DNA from: Bacilli bacterium
GTDB taxonomy: Bacteria > Bacillota_I > Bacilli_A > RF39 > UBA660
Direction of reading: 5' to 3'
Assembly (NCBI GenBank): GCA_900772435.1
Contig: CAAHEM010000030.1
Location: 1 to 8,316, forward strand
DNA length: 8,316 bases
In this document: in pieces, positions 1 to 5,965 of the stretch
Position numbering within the stretch: the first letter of the stretch is position 1
Layout of the letters: the number at the start of each line of letters is the position of its first letter
The notes under the pieces: model-generated
What the model was told of the DNA's origin: nothing
Seen by the model: only the letters and a program-made list of their open reading frames with translations
Databases searched by the model: none
Position numbers and translations under genes: made by a program

Positions 1-79
<79 letters not shown>

Positions 80-85
80 GATTTT

Positions 86-112
86 AAAAATGCCTAGAAA
101 TAGGCATTTTTT
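86..112. terminator. Bidirectional terminator just inside the element
   Basis: The stem TGCCTA/TAGGCA closes a GAAA tetraloop. It has an A tract before it and a T tract after it, so it can terminate transcription in both directions. On the plus strand it ends the tRNA-Arg transcript. On the minus strand it ends the element's own genes. It lies inside the element, so it replaces the original tRNA terminator that was displaced to 1547-1567. Confidence 0.85.
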
Positions 113-167
113 AGTGCATTATCATAAATACTAAACTATTATGAATTATTATAGATTATTATTATCT

Positions 168-219
168 TAGACACATTTTAAGGCATTTTATGACAAAATG
201 GCACATTTTTATGGCACAT
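168..219 (+). repeat. ATGRCACAT repeats, left arm of element
   Basis: Two copies of ATGGCACAT (198-206 and 211-219) stand 13 bp apart with TTTT between them. A weaker copy, TAGACACAT, is at 168-176. The same two-unit arrangement, in the same orientation and spacing, recurs at 1397-1418 near the other end. Repeats that sit just inside both ends of a tRNA-integrated element suit arm-type binding sites for a tyrosine integrase or sites for its excisionase. The role is inferred from position alone. Confidence 0.6.
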
Positions 220-417
220 TATTATAATATGAAATATACTGGTATATAAGCTTTTTAAATGCTTTACATAAGTTTCATAAGTTCTAATTATTTCATTTTT
301 TAATAACGATCTCATTCCATTTCTTAAACCAATATATTGATTTATTAAGTAAATAGAAAGAGTGGATAACAATGTCATAAAAAACTCCACCCAATATTTA
401 ACTAATATATTAAACAT
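178..417 (-). pseudogene. Short holin-like membrane ORF, probably truncated
   Basis: This 79-residue ORF begins three bases after the stop of the 253-aa gene, so translation would be coupled; its own ribosome site is weak (AAGG almost touching the ATG). One membrane helix spans about residues 8-28 (YWVEFF start), followed by GMRSLLKNEIIRTYETYV at 34-51. That layout resembles the N-terminal half of small holin-like proteins found in Firmicute phages, by my recollection of the family. Those proteins usually continue with a Tyr- and Gly-rich tail of 40 or so residues. Here the similarity fades near residue 52. The last residues (about 65-79, with MCHK and FCHK) are simply translated from the element's ATGRCACAT repeat region. 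A truncated gene fused to the att arm is the best reading; a genuine small membrane protein is possible. Confidence 0.45.
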
Positions 418-420
418 ACC

Positions 421-1182
421 TTATTTAATTATTTTCTTTAATTCTTTTATATTTAAATCATAATTTGACTTCATAGGTCCACTTATATAATTTAAATACT
501 CTAATTTATTATCATGAACTATTGAAGTAATTATTAATTCATCATAACCATCTAAATCTAATATATCAATCTTTGAAATAAGATTATTTACACTATTATT
601 TGTTTTTAAATAAATAATAATCATTAAATTATAAGAAATGATTCTTAAGTTATTTGACAAATCTAATAAAGTATTAATGCTTTTTTCTTTAATTTCATTA
701 ATACTATTTAGTATATCGTCATTTGCTTCTACTAAGATGTAACCATTAAAACATGCAAATACATTTTTAAAATATAAAACACTTTCATAATTTCCAATTT
801 TAACTTTCTTTTTACTATATGTAGAATTATTAAAAAGTTCTAATAAATTATTGTAATTGACAATATTTTTTTCAAATTTCTTATTTTTCCCTATCTTAGA
901 TCTAATATTTTTGGAAAAACCAAAGGTCCCAGAATGTGGAATATAAAAACCACCTTTGGTTGCTCCCCATTTTTCTGATAAAAAATACATTAATCCAATA
1001 ATTAGAAAAGTATAAACAATAATTGAAGGCATAAAAATATCAATATTTGGTCTTTTACCTTTTTTTTCTAAATAAGCTCCAATGATAAATGCTAATAGTA
1101 CACTAAAAAATGAAAAATAATATAAGAATTTTAAAATAAATTCTCTTCTTTTTATTATTCTTTCATTTTTTTTATTATTCAT
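421..1182 (-). CDS. Membrane protein of unknown function, two N-terminal helices
   Basis: I do not recognise a family for this 253-residue protein. The ATG is preceded by GGAGG at 8 bases, a strong site that fixes the start. After a very basic N-terminus (KK..KRR) there are two membrane helices at about 15-37 and 47-68, joined by a short basic loop (EKKGKRPN). A soluble region of about 185 residues follows. The basic N-terminus suggests both ends face the cytoplasm. The soluble part is rich in Asn, Lys and Ile, with a further hydrophobic stretch at 181-192 (ISYNLMIIIYLK) that may be a buried helix. It is the only full-length gene in the tRNA element and is opposite in direction to the chromosomal genes. 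It is therefore the element's cargo, or a surviving late-region phage gene. No catalytic motif is visible. Confidence 0.8.
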   Translation of the reverse strand: MNNKKNERIIKRREFILKFLYYFSFFSVLLAFIIGAYLEKKGKRPNIDIFMPSIIVYTFLIIGLMYFLSEKWGATKGGFYIPHSGTFGFSKNIRSKIGKNKKFEKNIVNYNNLLELFNNSTYSKKKVKIGNYESVLYFKNVFACFNGYILVEANDDILNSINEIKEKSINTLLDLSNNLRIISYNLMIIIYLKTNNSVNNLISKIDILDLDGYDELIITSIVHDNKLEYLNYISGPMKSNYDLNIKELKKIIK

Positions 1183-1185
1183 TAT

Positions 1186-1275
1186 TTATTCCTCCGCATT
1201 TCTTAAATAATGTCTATCATCATGCAAACCACACATTGGTGCATTAATATTTACTACGTCTTTTGATTCTTTGTT
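1186..1275 (-). pseudogene. Possible 3' remnant of a lost upstream gene (29 codons)
   Basis: Directly upstream of the 253-aa gene, the minus strand has an open frame without a good start, running from a TAG (1276-1278) to TAA (1186-1188). Its end reads MCGLHDDRHYLRNAEE, which has a protein-like composition (His, Asp, Arg, Tyr, Cys) unlike random AT-rich DNA. The stop falls within the ribosome-binding region of the next gene, as is usual at true gene junctions in an operon. I read it as the tail of a truncated gene. A chance open frame of this length is possible, so confidence is low. Confidence 0.3.
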
Positions 1276-1301
1276 CTATACCGCGACCGCTTATACATTA
1301 G

Positions 1302-1330
1302 ATGATACCACATAGACCTAATAAAAACAA
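1302..1330 (-). promoter_or_regulatory. Possible promoter for the element's minus-strand genes
   Basis: Read on the minus strand, TTGTTT (1330-1325) is followed after 17 bases by TATCAT (1307-1302), a fair sigma-A match. It lies about 120 bases upstream of the 253-aa start, so the leader would be long and would include the 29-codon remnant. In AT-rich DNA such matches arise by chance. Confidence 0.35.
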
Positions 1331-1396
1331 GCAAACATTTACAGTTTTAGTCATTATTTTTTTAAGTTTTTTAACATTTACTTATTTTTATAAAAA

Positions 1397-1418
1397 ATGG
1401 CACATTTTTATGACACAT
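1397..1418 (+). repeat. ATGRCACAT pair, right arm of element
   Basis: ATGGCACAT (1397-1405) and ATGACACAT (1410-1418) are separated by TTTT. This is the same order, orientation and 13-bp period as the left pair at 198-219, with one base changed; the match runs 25 bp if the preceding A tract is counted. The pair lies 72 bp inside the right att copy. It is proposed as an integrase or excisionase arm site. Confidence 0.6.
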
Positions 1419-1490
1419 CTTAATTTACTATTTAATTATAAACCAGTAATATAAGTAAAAAATTAATATGACCTTAAAATATTTTTGTGA

Positions 1491-1540
1491 CTTCTAAGCC
1501 GTCGGTCACACGTTCGAATCGTGCCGAGGACACCATATTT
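1491..1540 (+). repeat. Right attachment site (tRNA-Arg 3' fragment)
   Basis: This is a perfect copy of 30-79 and contains only the 3' part of tRNA-Arg, beginning at the anticodon loop. It lacks the D arm and 5' acceptor strand, so it is not a functional tRNA. Before integration this sequence was the chromosomal tRNA end, as shown by the intact tRNA-type terminator that follows it. Confidence 0.93.
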
Positions 1541-1546
1541 AAAAAT

Positions 1547-1567
1547 AATCGCTTATGCGATTTTTTT
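1547..1567 (+). terminator. Original tRNA-Arg terminator, now orphaned
   Basis: AATCGC/GCGATT forms a six-base stem around the loop TTAT and runs into a T tract. It stands 7 bases beyond the right att copy. In the empty site it would have followed the tRNA directly. It now stops anything leaving the right end of the element. Confidence 0.85.
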
Positions 1568-1568
1568 A

Positions 1569-1597
1569 TTGTCATTTTATATTTGAAATGCTATACT
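1569..1597 (+). promoter_or_regulatory. Sigma-A promoter for the 200-aa gene
   Basis: TTGTCA (1569-1574) and TATACT (1592-1597) are separated by exactly 17 bases. Each hexamer is one base from consensus. The promoter begins right after the T tract of the preceding terminator, and the gene starts 22 bases beyond the -10 box. Confidence 0.8.
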
Positions 1598-1619
1598 ACT
1601 TTGTACGTATGGAGGAGTT

Positions 1620-2222
1620 ATGAGTTTGGTTTCTTATATTAATACTTGTAAGGAGATTAGAAATATTTTAGATTATTTAAGAGTTAATTCTGATAGTCTT
1701 ACAATGGATGAAATTAGAAAGTTATATATTAGATATTTATATTTGTCTACTAAAGTTAGTACTAATAATCCTAAATATAAAGATTTTGATGTGGATTATT
1801 CAGGTGGTAATTGTTATTGTTATGCTCTTGGATTTTTAACTCCTGAAGAATTTAATATTCCATATCATAGAATAACTTCTAAGCATATGACTCATAATAT
1901 TGGTTTTATTAGTGGTAATGTAACTGATATAGCTAGCAAAGAAGAAATAGTGGATAATTTCTTATTAGATTTAGATTGTCTTGGTATTAAACATTTTGAA
2001 ACTAGTGTTAATGATAAGAATAGACATGGTGGATACAAGGTTTCTTTATATAATTGTTATGATGACTTTCATTTTTCAAGGCAAAATAAGGATGGTAGTT
2101 GGTCTCAAAAGATTGGTTATACTAGTACAATATTAAAATGTAGTGACCCTCTAGATAACTTATATTATCGTTATATAACTACTTTTGAAATAGTTAAATC
2201 TGTCGTTAGAAAATTAATATAA
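1620..2222 (+). CDS. Putative Cys-His (papain/NlpC-P60-like) hydrolase
   Basis: This 200-residue protein has no signal peptide or membrane helix. Two blocks stand out. Residues 62-71 read GGNCYCYALG, a helix-start cysteine context typical of papain-fold and NlpC/P60-like enzymes. Residues 149-166 contain DFHFSRQNKDGSWSQKIG, in which H151 after an acidic residue could be the catalytic base, with W161 nearby. I recall this type of pairing (NCYAYAL early, a DxHxYRQ..DGxWSHK block later) in uncharacterised bacterial and phage-related proteins, but cannot name a family. C65 is the more likely nucleophile; C67 is the alternative. The start has GGAGG only 4 bases away, which is tight but acceptable. 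The gene is transcribed alone and lies next to the tRNA integration site, where accessory genes are common. Peptidase, amidase or transglutaminase-like activity is inferred, not shown. Confidence 0.75.
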   Translation: MSLVSYINTCKEIRNILDYLRVNSDSLTMDEIRKLYIRYLYLSTKVSTNNPKYKDFDVDYSGGNCYCYALGFLTPEEFNIPYHRITSKHMTHNIGFISGNVTDIASKEEIVDNFLLDLDCLGIKHFETSVNDKNRHGGYKVSLYNCYDDFHFSRQNKDGSWSQKIGYTSTILKCSDPLDNLYYRYITTFEIVKSVVRKLI

Positions 2223-2267
2223 TTAAGATTTAGTGTTGAATTTTTTTGTACTAAATAAGTAGATAAT

Positions 2268-2296
2268 TTGACATCTTGTATCATTTGTGATATAAT
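2268..2296 (+). promoter_or_regulatory. Perfect consensus sigma-A promoter
   Basis: TTGACA (2268-2273) and TATAAT (2291-2296) are both exact consensus hexamers with the ideal 17-base spacing. This predicts strong, largely unregulated transcription of the membrane coiled-coil gene that follows. The leader would be about 20 bases long. Confidence 0.92.
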
Positions 2297-2322
2297 ATGT
2301 ACATATTTAAGGGGTGGATGGT

Positions 2323-3102
2323 ATGTTATTATATATATTATGGTTAAATGGTTTAGTTTTAAGTTCTTGCATAAATATTCCTATGTCTTTTCTTGCTTAT
2401 ATGAGATATAGACTTAAAGATAAAGAATTTTATAATCACTTAAAAAATAGAAGTTTAAAGGATAAAATATTATTCAATGTTAAAAATGCTGTTAGATTTT
2501 TATTACCAATTTATAATATTGTTTATCCAATTAAATTATTATTAAGTGGTGGACCTAAGAGTGTATCAGAAAAATGGAAAGAAGAAATATTAACTGCCGA
2601 AAAAAATAAAGGAAAATTTGGAAGAAGTGTTAAAGGCTTTTTTGAAAAAGCTAAATCTGAAATTAAAGGATTTAAAGATGAATTCTTCCCAAGTAAAAAT
2701 AAAAATAAATCTAAAGAAAAAGAAAAAAATACTTCAGTAACTACTACTCAAAATAAAGCAGAGACAAAACCAGTTGTACATACAGTTGAGAAAAAAAGTG
2801 AACCAGTTAAAACTGCTACTAAGAAACAACAAACTGTTCCTGATAAAAAAGAAGTTTCTGGTACAAGAGAATTAACTCCAGAGAGAATAAACTTCTATTT
2901 AGATCAATATAGAAAAGAATATAATAGATTAAGAGTAGAATATGAAACTCTTAAAGCAAAGAAAGCACCTATTGATGAACTTAATAAAGTTGTAAGAAAT
3001 ATGAATGCTTTAGCTTTAAGAAGTCAACAATTAATGGATTTACGTAAGGGTATGACTCAAGAGAAAACTCAAGGTGGTACTCAAATGAAATTAAGAAGAT
3101 AA
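2323..3102 (+). CDS. Membrane-anchored Lys-rich coiled-coil protein, function unknown
   Basis: I do not recognise this protein. ATG 2323 is preferred over GTG 2314 because AAGGGG ends 8 bases before the ATG, while the GTG lies inside the ribosome site; this gives 259 residues. Residues 2-27 are hydrophobic and form a membrane anchor, and a second hydrophobic segment is at about 55-75 (VRFLLPIYNIVYPIKLLL). Residues 80-130 are basic and amphipathic. Residues 130-180 form a Lys/Thr/Pro-rich disordered linker. Residues 184-245 are a predicted coiled coil (RINFYLDQYRKEYNRLRVEY onward). The layout of anchor, flexible tether and terminal helix suggests a scaffold or tether at the membrane, on the cytoplasmic side if both hydrophobic segments span. 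It has its own consensus promoter and terminator, so it is monocistronic and probably well expressed. Confidence 0.85.
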   Translation: MLLYILWLNGLVLSSCINIPMSFLAYMRYRLKDKEFYNHLKNRSLKDKILFNVKNAVRFLLPIYNIVYPIKLLLSGGPKSVSEKWKEEILTAEKNKGKFGRSVKGFFEKAKSEIKGFKDEFFPSKNKNKSKEKEKNTSVTTTQNKAETKPVVHTVEKKSEPVKTATKKQQTVPDKKEVSGTRELTPERINFYLDQYRKEYNRLRVEYETLKAKKAPIDELNKVVRNMNALALRSQQLMDLRKGMTQEKTQGGTQMKLRR

Positions 3103-3123
3103 TCATTAGATTATCTTTTTTTT
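3096..3123 (+). terminator. Terminator overlapping the stop codon of the coiled-coil gene
   Basis: AAGATAATC/GATTATCTT form a nine-base stem around the loop ATTA, followed by a run of T. The TAA stop (3100-3102) lies within the left arm of the stem. The hairpin separates this gene from the downstream operon. Confidence 0.85.
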
Positions 3124-3134
3124 AATTTAAATTA

Positions 3135-3143
3135 TGTTATAAT
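3135..3143 (+). promoter_or_regulatory. Extended -10 promoter for the hemW-ABC operon
   Basis: TGTTATAAT is an exact TATAAT with the TG of an extended -10 element one base before it. No convincing -35 box is present; that position falls in the T tract of the preceding terminator. The start codon is 17 bases beyond, with GAGGT as ribosome site at 3150-3154. The leader is therefore very short. Confidence 0.65.
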
Positions 3144-3160
3144 TGTATTGAGGTAATAAT

Positions 3161-4243
3161 ATGAGAGGCGTATATATACATATTCCTTTTTGTAAGAATA
3201 TTTGTAGTTATTGTGATTTCTGCAAGTTCTTATATAATGAGGAATGGGCAAATACTTATTTAGATTTTTTAAATCAAGAAATTAATGAATATTATGAAGG
3301 GGATAAAGTAAAAAGTATTTATATTGGTGGTGGCACTCCTTCTAGTTTAAGTGTAAGTAACTTAAATAAATTATTTGAAATAATTAGTCATATAAGAACT
3401 ATTGAGGATGCTGAAATTACTTTTGAGTGTAATATCAATGATATAAATTCTGAACTTTTAGAAATATTAAAAGCTAATAATGTTAATAGACTTAGTATAG
3501 GTGTAGAAAGTTTCAATAAAAAGAATCTTAAATTAATGAATAGAAATCATAATAAAAAAGAAATATATGAAAAGATTAATTTATGTAAGAAAAGTGGATT
3601 TCTTAATATCAATGTTGATTTAATATATGCTCTTCCTGGGGAAAGTCTTTTTACACTTAAAAATGATCTTAATAACATGCTTAAACTTGGTGTAACTCAT
3701 ATAAGCACATATTCTTTAATAATTGAAGAACATACAATGTTATATAATAATAAAACTATGCCTATAGATGAACTTCTTGATTATAAAATGTATAAACATA
3801 TATGTAGAAAACTTAAGAAAAAAGGATTTCATCATTATGAAGTTAGTAATTTCTCATTGCCAGGATATGAAAGTAAACATAATCTAATATATTGGGATAA
3901 TAACGAATATTATGGTTTTGGACTTGGAGCTCATGGATATATAAATGAAATGAGATATGAAAACACAAGAAACTTTAATAAATATTTAAATGGTCAATAT
4001 AGATTAAATGAATTACTTGTGTCTACTCAAGAAGAAATGGAAAATGAAGTAATACTTGGACTTCGTAAGTTAGATGGTATAAGTATTAGTGAGTTTCATA
4101 AAAAATTTAAAAAAGATATATTTAAAGTATTTAAGATAGAAGATGCTGTTAATAAAAAGTATCTTATTGTTAAAGATGATAAAATATATATACCAGAAGA
4201 TAAAATTTATGTTATGAATGAAATAATTAATATGATTATATAA
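3161..4243 (+). CDS. hemW: HemW-like radical SAM protein (heme chaperone family)
   Basis: This cytoplasmic iron-sulfur protein binds S-adenosylmethionine. The radical SAM motif is at C11-C15-C18 with Y17, followed by a fourth cysteine, C21, as in the HemN/HemW family. GGGTPSS (56-62) is the SAM-binding glycine segment. The C-terminal HemN-type domain is marked by YEVSNF, HNLIYW (240-245) and GLGAHGY (254-260), which are typical of HemW. HemW proteins are often misnamed oxygen-independent coproporphyrinogen oxidase; characterised members bind and deliver heme rather than decarboxylate. At 360 residues it is slightly short. The usual E-x-N-P after the SAM segment is ECNI here (89-92), losing the proline. 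It is first in an operon with an ABC exporter, 12 bases ahead of it. No other heme gene is in view, so its partner is unknown. Confidence 0.9.
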   Translation: MRGVYIHIPFCKNICSYCDFCKFLYNEEWANTYLDFLNQEINEYYEGDKVKSIYIGGGTPSSLSVSNLNKLFEIISHIRTIEDAEITFECNINDINSELLEILKANNVNRLSIGVESFNKKNLKLMNRNHNKKEIYEKINLCKKSGFLNINVDLIYALPGESLFTLKNDLNNMLKLGVTHISTYSLIIEEHTMLYNNKTMPIDELLDYKMYKHICRKLKKKGFHHYEVSNFSLPGYESKHNLIYWDNNEYYGFGLGAHGYINEMRYENTRNFNKYLNGQYRLNELLVSTQEEMENEVILGLRKLDGISISEFHKKFKKDIFKVFKIEDAVNKKYLIVKDDKIYIPEDKIYVMNEIINMII

Positions 4244-4255
4244 AGAGGAAAAAAG

Positions 4256-5965
4256 ATGAAAATATTAAAGTTAATAGGGGACTTAAAGAAATATATTTTT
4301 ATAATGGTTGTTTTTTCTATTACTCAAGTATTTTGTGAATTATATTTACCTAATATTATGAGTAATATTGTTGACATAGGTATAGCTAATGCTGATAAAG
4401 CATTTATTACTAAAGAAGCTATCATTATGTTTATTACAACTATTGTATGTTTAATATCACATACTTTAGTTGTTTATAGTACTGCGAAGTTTTCAAATAA
4501 TTATGGATATAAAATTAGAAAGGCATTATATTCTAAAATCACATCTTTTAGTAAGAAAGAGATTGATGAGTTTGGTGCTTCTACTTTAATAACAAGAAGT
4601 ACTAATAATGTTAGTAATATCACTTCTACATTTAGTTTTGGACTTAGACTTATTATATTTGCTCCAATAATGGGAATAGGGGCAGCGATAATGGGATATA
4701 AAACTGCTCCTAGTTTAGCTCCTATAGTTTTGGTGGCTGTGTGTATACTTGTTCTTGGACTTACTACAATATTTATACTTGTGTTTCCTAAGTTTGAAGT
4801 ATTACAAAAGCTACTTGATAAACTTAATGCATCAACTAGAGAAATCTTATCAGGTTTGAGAGTAATAAAAGCATTTAATAAACAAGATTATTTTAAAAAG
4901 AGATTTGATAAAGTAAATACTGAAAACAAAAAATTAAATATATTTTTAAATAAAGTTTTATATTTAGTAGAACCTATGATGTCATTAATTATAAATATAG
5001 CTACGATTGTTATAGTTTATGTATCTTGTGATTATTTAAGCCTTGGTACTCTTGAAATAGGCTCTATGATGGCATTTATTCAATATATGTCAACAGTATT
5101 ATTAAGTTTTATGATGCTTCTTGTTATAATCTTGAATATACCTAGGGTAATCGTATCATTTAAAAGAATTAATGAGATATTAAGTGTTGAACCAAGTATA
5201 AGCAATACTGGTAAAATAAAACTTTCTAGTTTAGAGAGTATTGAATTTAAAAATGTTTATTTTAGATACGATAAAGCTCATGATGATATGCTTAAGAATA
5301 TATCTTTTAGAATAGAAAAAGGAGAAAATGTTGGTATAATTGGTAGTTCTGGTAGTGGTAAAACTACTATTGTGAATTTACTTTTAAGACATATAGATGC
5401 CTCTAGTGGTGAAATACTAATAAATGGTATTGATATTAAAGAATATGATATAGAGTCTCTTAGAAATATATTTGCATATACTCCTCAAAAGACTTTATTA
5501 TTTAAAGGTTCTATTCGTGAAAACTTAACATTTGATAAGAATTTTGCTAATAATGTACTTGATAATGCATTAGATGAAGCAGCTATTAAAGATTTTATTG
5601 ATAACAATAGTGAAGGATATGATTTTAAAATAGAACAAGCTGCGGTTAATTTAAGTGGTGGTCAAAAACAAAGAATGTCTATTGCTCGTGCTTTACTTAG
5701 TGGAGGAGAATGTTTACTTTTTGATGATTCATTTAGTGCGGTAGATTATATAACTGATAAAAGAATAAGAAGTTCAATAAATAAAAATTATAGTGATAAG
5801 ATGGTTATACTTGTTACTCAAAGAGTTGGAACAATAAAAGAAGCTGATAAAATAATAGTAATAGATGAAGGAAAGATAGAATCTATTGGTAACTATGAGA
5901 CTCTTGAAAACTCTAGTAAAGTATTTAAAGAATTTATTGATTCTCAGAAAAGGGAGGTAGCTTAA
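4256..5965 (+). CDS. ABC exporter half-transporter, degenerate-site subunit
   Basis: This is one half of a type IV (exporter) ABC transporter in the cytoplasmic membrane. Six helices lie at about 12-30, 54-74, 130-148, 153-177, 240-258 and 270-298, with the conserved LRVIKAFNKQ coupling segment at 201-210. The nucleotide-binding domain follows: Walker A GSSGSGKT (363-370), Q-loop Q411, intact signature LSGGQ (466-470), Walker B LLFDD (487-491). The catalytic glutamate position is Asp (D491) and the H-loop histidine is Gln (Q522). Those two changes are what heterodimeric exporters such as TM287/288 and BmrCD show in the subunit that holds the non-hydrolysing site. The partner is the next gene, whose start touches this stop. 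AGAGG, 7 bases before the ATG, is the ribosome site. Multidrug or peptide export is likely; the substrate cannot be read from the sequence. Confidence 0.95.
   Translation: MKILKLIGDLKKYIFIMVVFSITQVFCELYLPNIMSNIVDIGIANADKAFITKEAIIMFITTIVCLISHTLVVYSTAKFSNNYGYKIRKALYSKITSFSKKEIDEFGASTLITRSTNNVSNITSTFSFGLRLIIFAPIMGIGAAIMGYKTAPSLAPIVLVAVCILVLGLTTIFILVFPKFEVLQKLLDKLNASTREILSGLRVIKAFNKQDYFKKRFDKVNTENKKLNIFLNKVLYLVEPMMSLIINIATIVIVYVSCDYLSLGTLEIGSMMAFIQYMSTVLLSFMMLLVIILNIPRVIVSFKRINEILSVEPSISNTGKIKLSSLESIEFKNVYFRYDKAHDDMLKNISFRIEKGENVGIIGSSGSGKTTIVNLLLRHIDASSGEILINGIDIKEYDIESLRNIFAYTPQKTLLFKGSIRENLTFDKNFANNVLDNALDEAAIKDFIDNNSEGYDFKIEQAAVNLSGGQKQRMSIARALLSGGECLLFDDSFSAVDYITDKRIRSSINKNYSDKMVILVTQRVGTIKEADKIIVIDEGKIESIGNYETLENSSKVFKEFIDSQKREVA

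Larger units (their letters stand above)
1183..1490. other. Largely non-coding right arm of the element
   Basis: About 300 bases separate the start of the 253-aa gene from the right att copy. The part near the gene holds the 29-codon remnant and a possible minus-strand promoter. A locally GC-rich patch (CCGCGACCGC, 1281-1290) stands out in otherwise AT-rich DNA. The outer part (1340-1490) is very AT-rich, contains the ATGRCACAT pair and has no ORF of note. In a complete element this is where an integrase gene might have stood. Confidence 0.6.

Noticed and set aside
1254..1298. 14-codon minus-strand ORF starting MYKRSRYR
   Set aside because: It is very short, lacks a ribosome site and overlaps the 29-codon remnant in another frame. 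A frameshift joining the two is possible but cannot be shown.
168..1418. CACAT repeats as a CRISPR or replication iteron array
   Set aside because: The units are 9 bp, in two distant clusters with no spacers of regular size, and no replication or cas gene is present. Their position at both element ends fits arm sites better.
1491..1540. A second tRNA-Arg gene
   Set aside because: Only the 3' part from the anticodon loop is present, with no D arm or 5' acceptor strand; it is an attachment-site fragment.
2228..2256. Inverted repeat ATTTAGT/ACTAAAT after the 200-aa gene as its terminator
   Set aside because: The seven-base AT-rich stem has a 15-base loop and no T tract after it; the T run is in the loop. 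Too weak to call.
2314..2322. GTG at 2314 as start of the coiled-coil protein
   Set aside because: The GTG sits inside the ribosome-binding sequence. ATG 2323 is in the same frame and has ideal spacing of 8 bases from AAGGGG.
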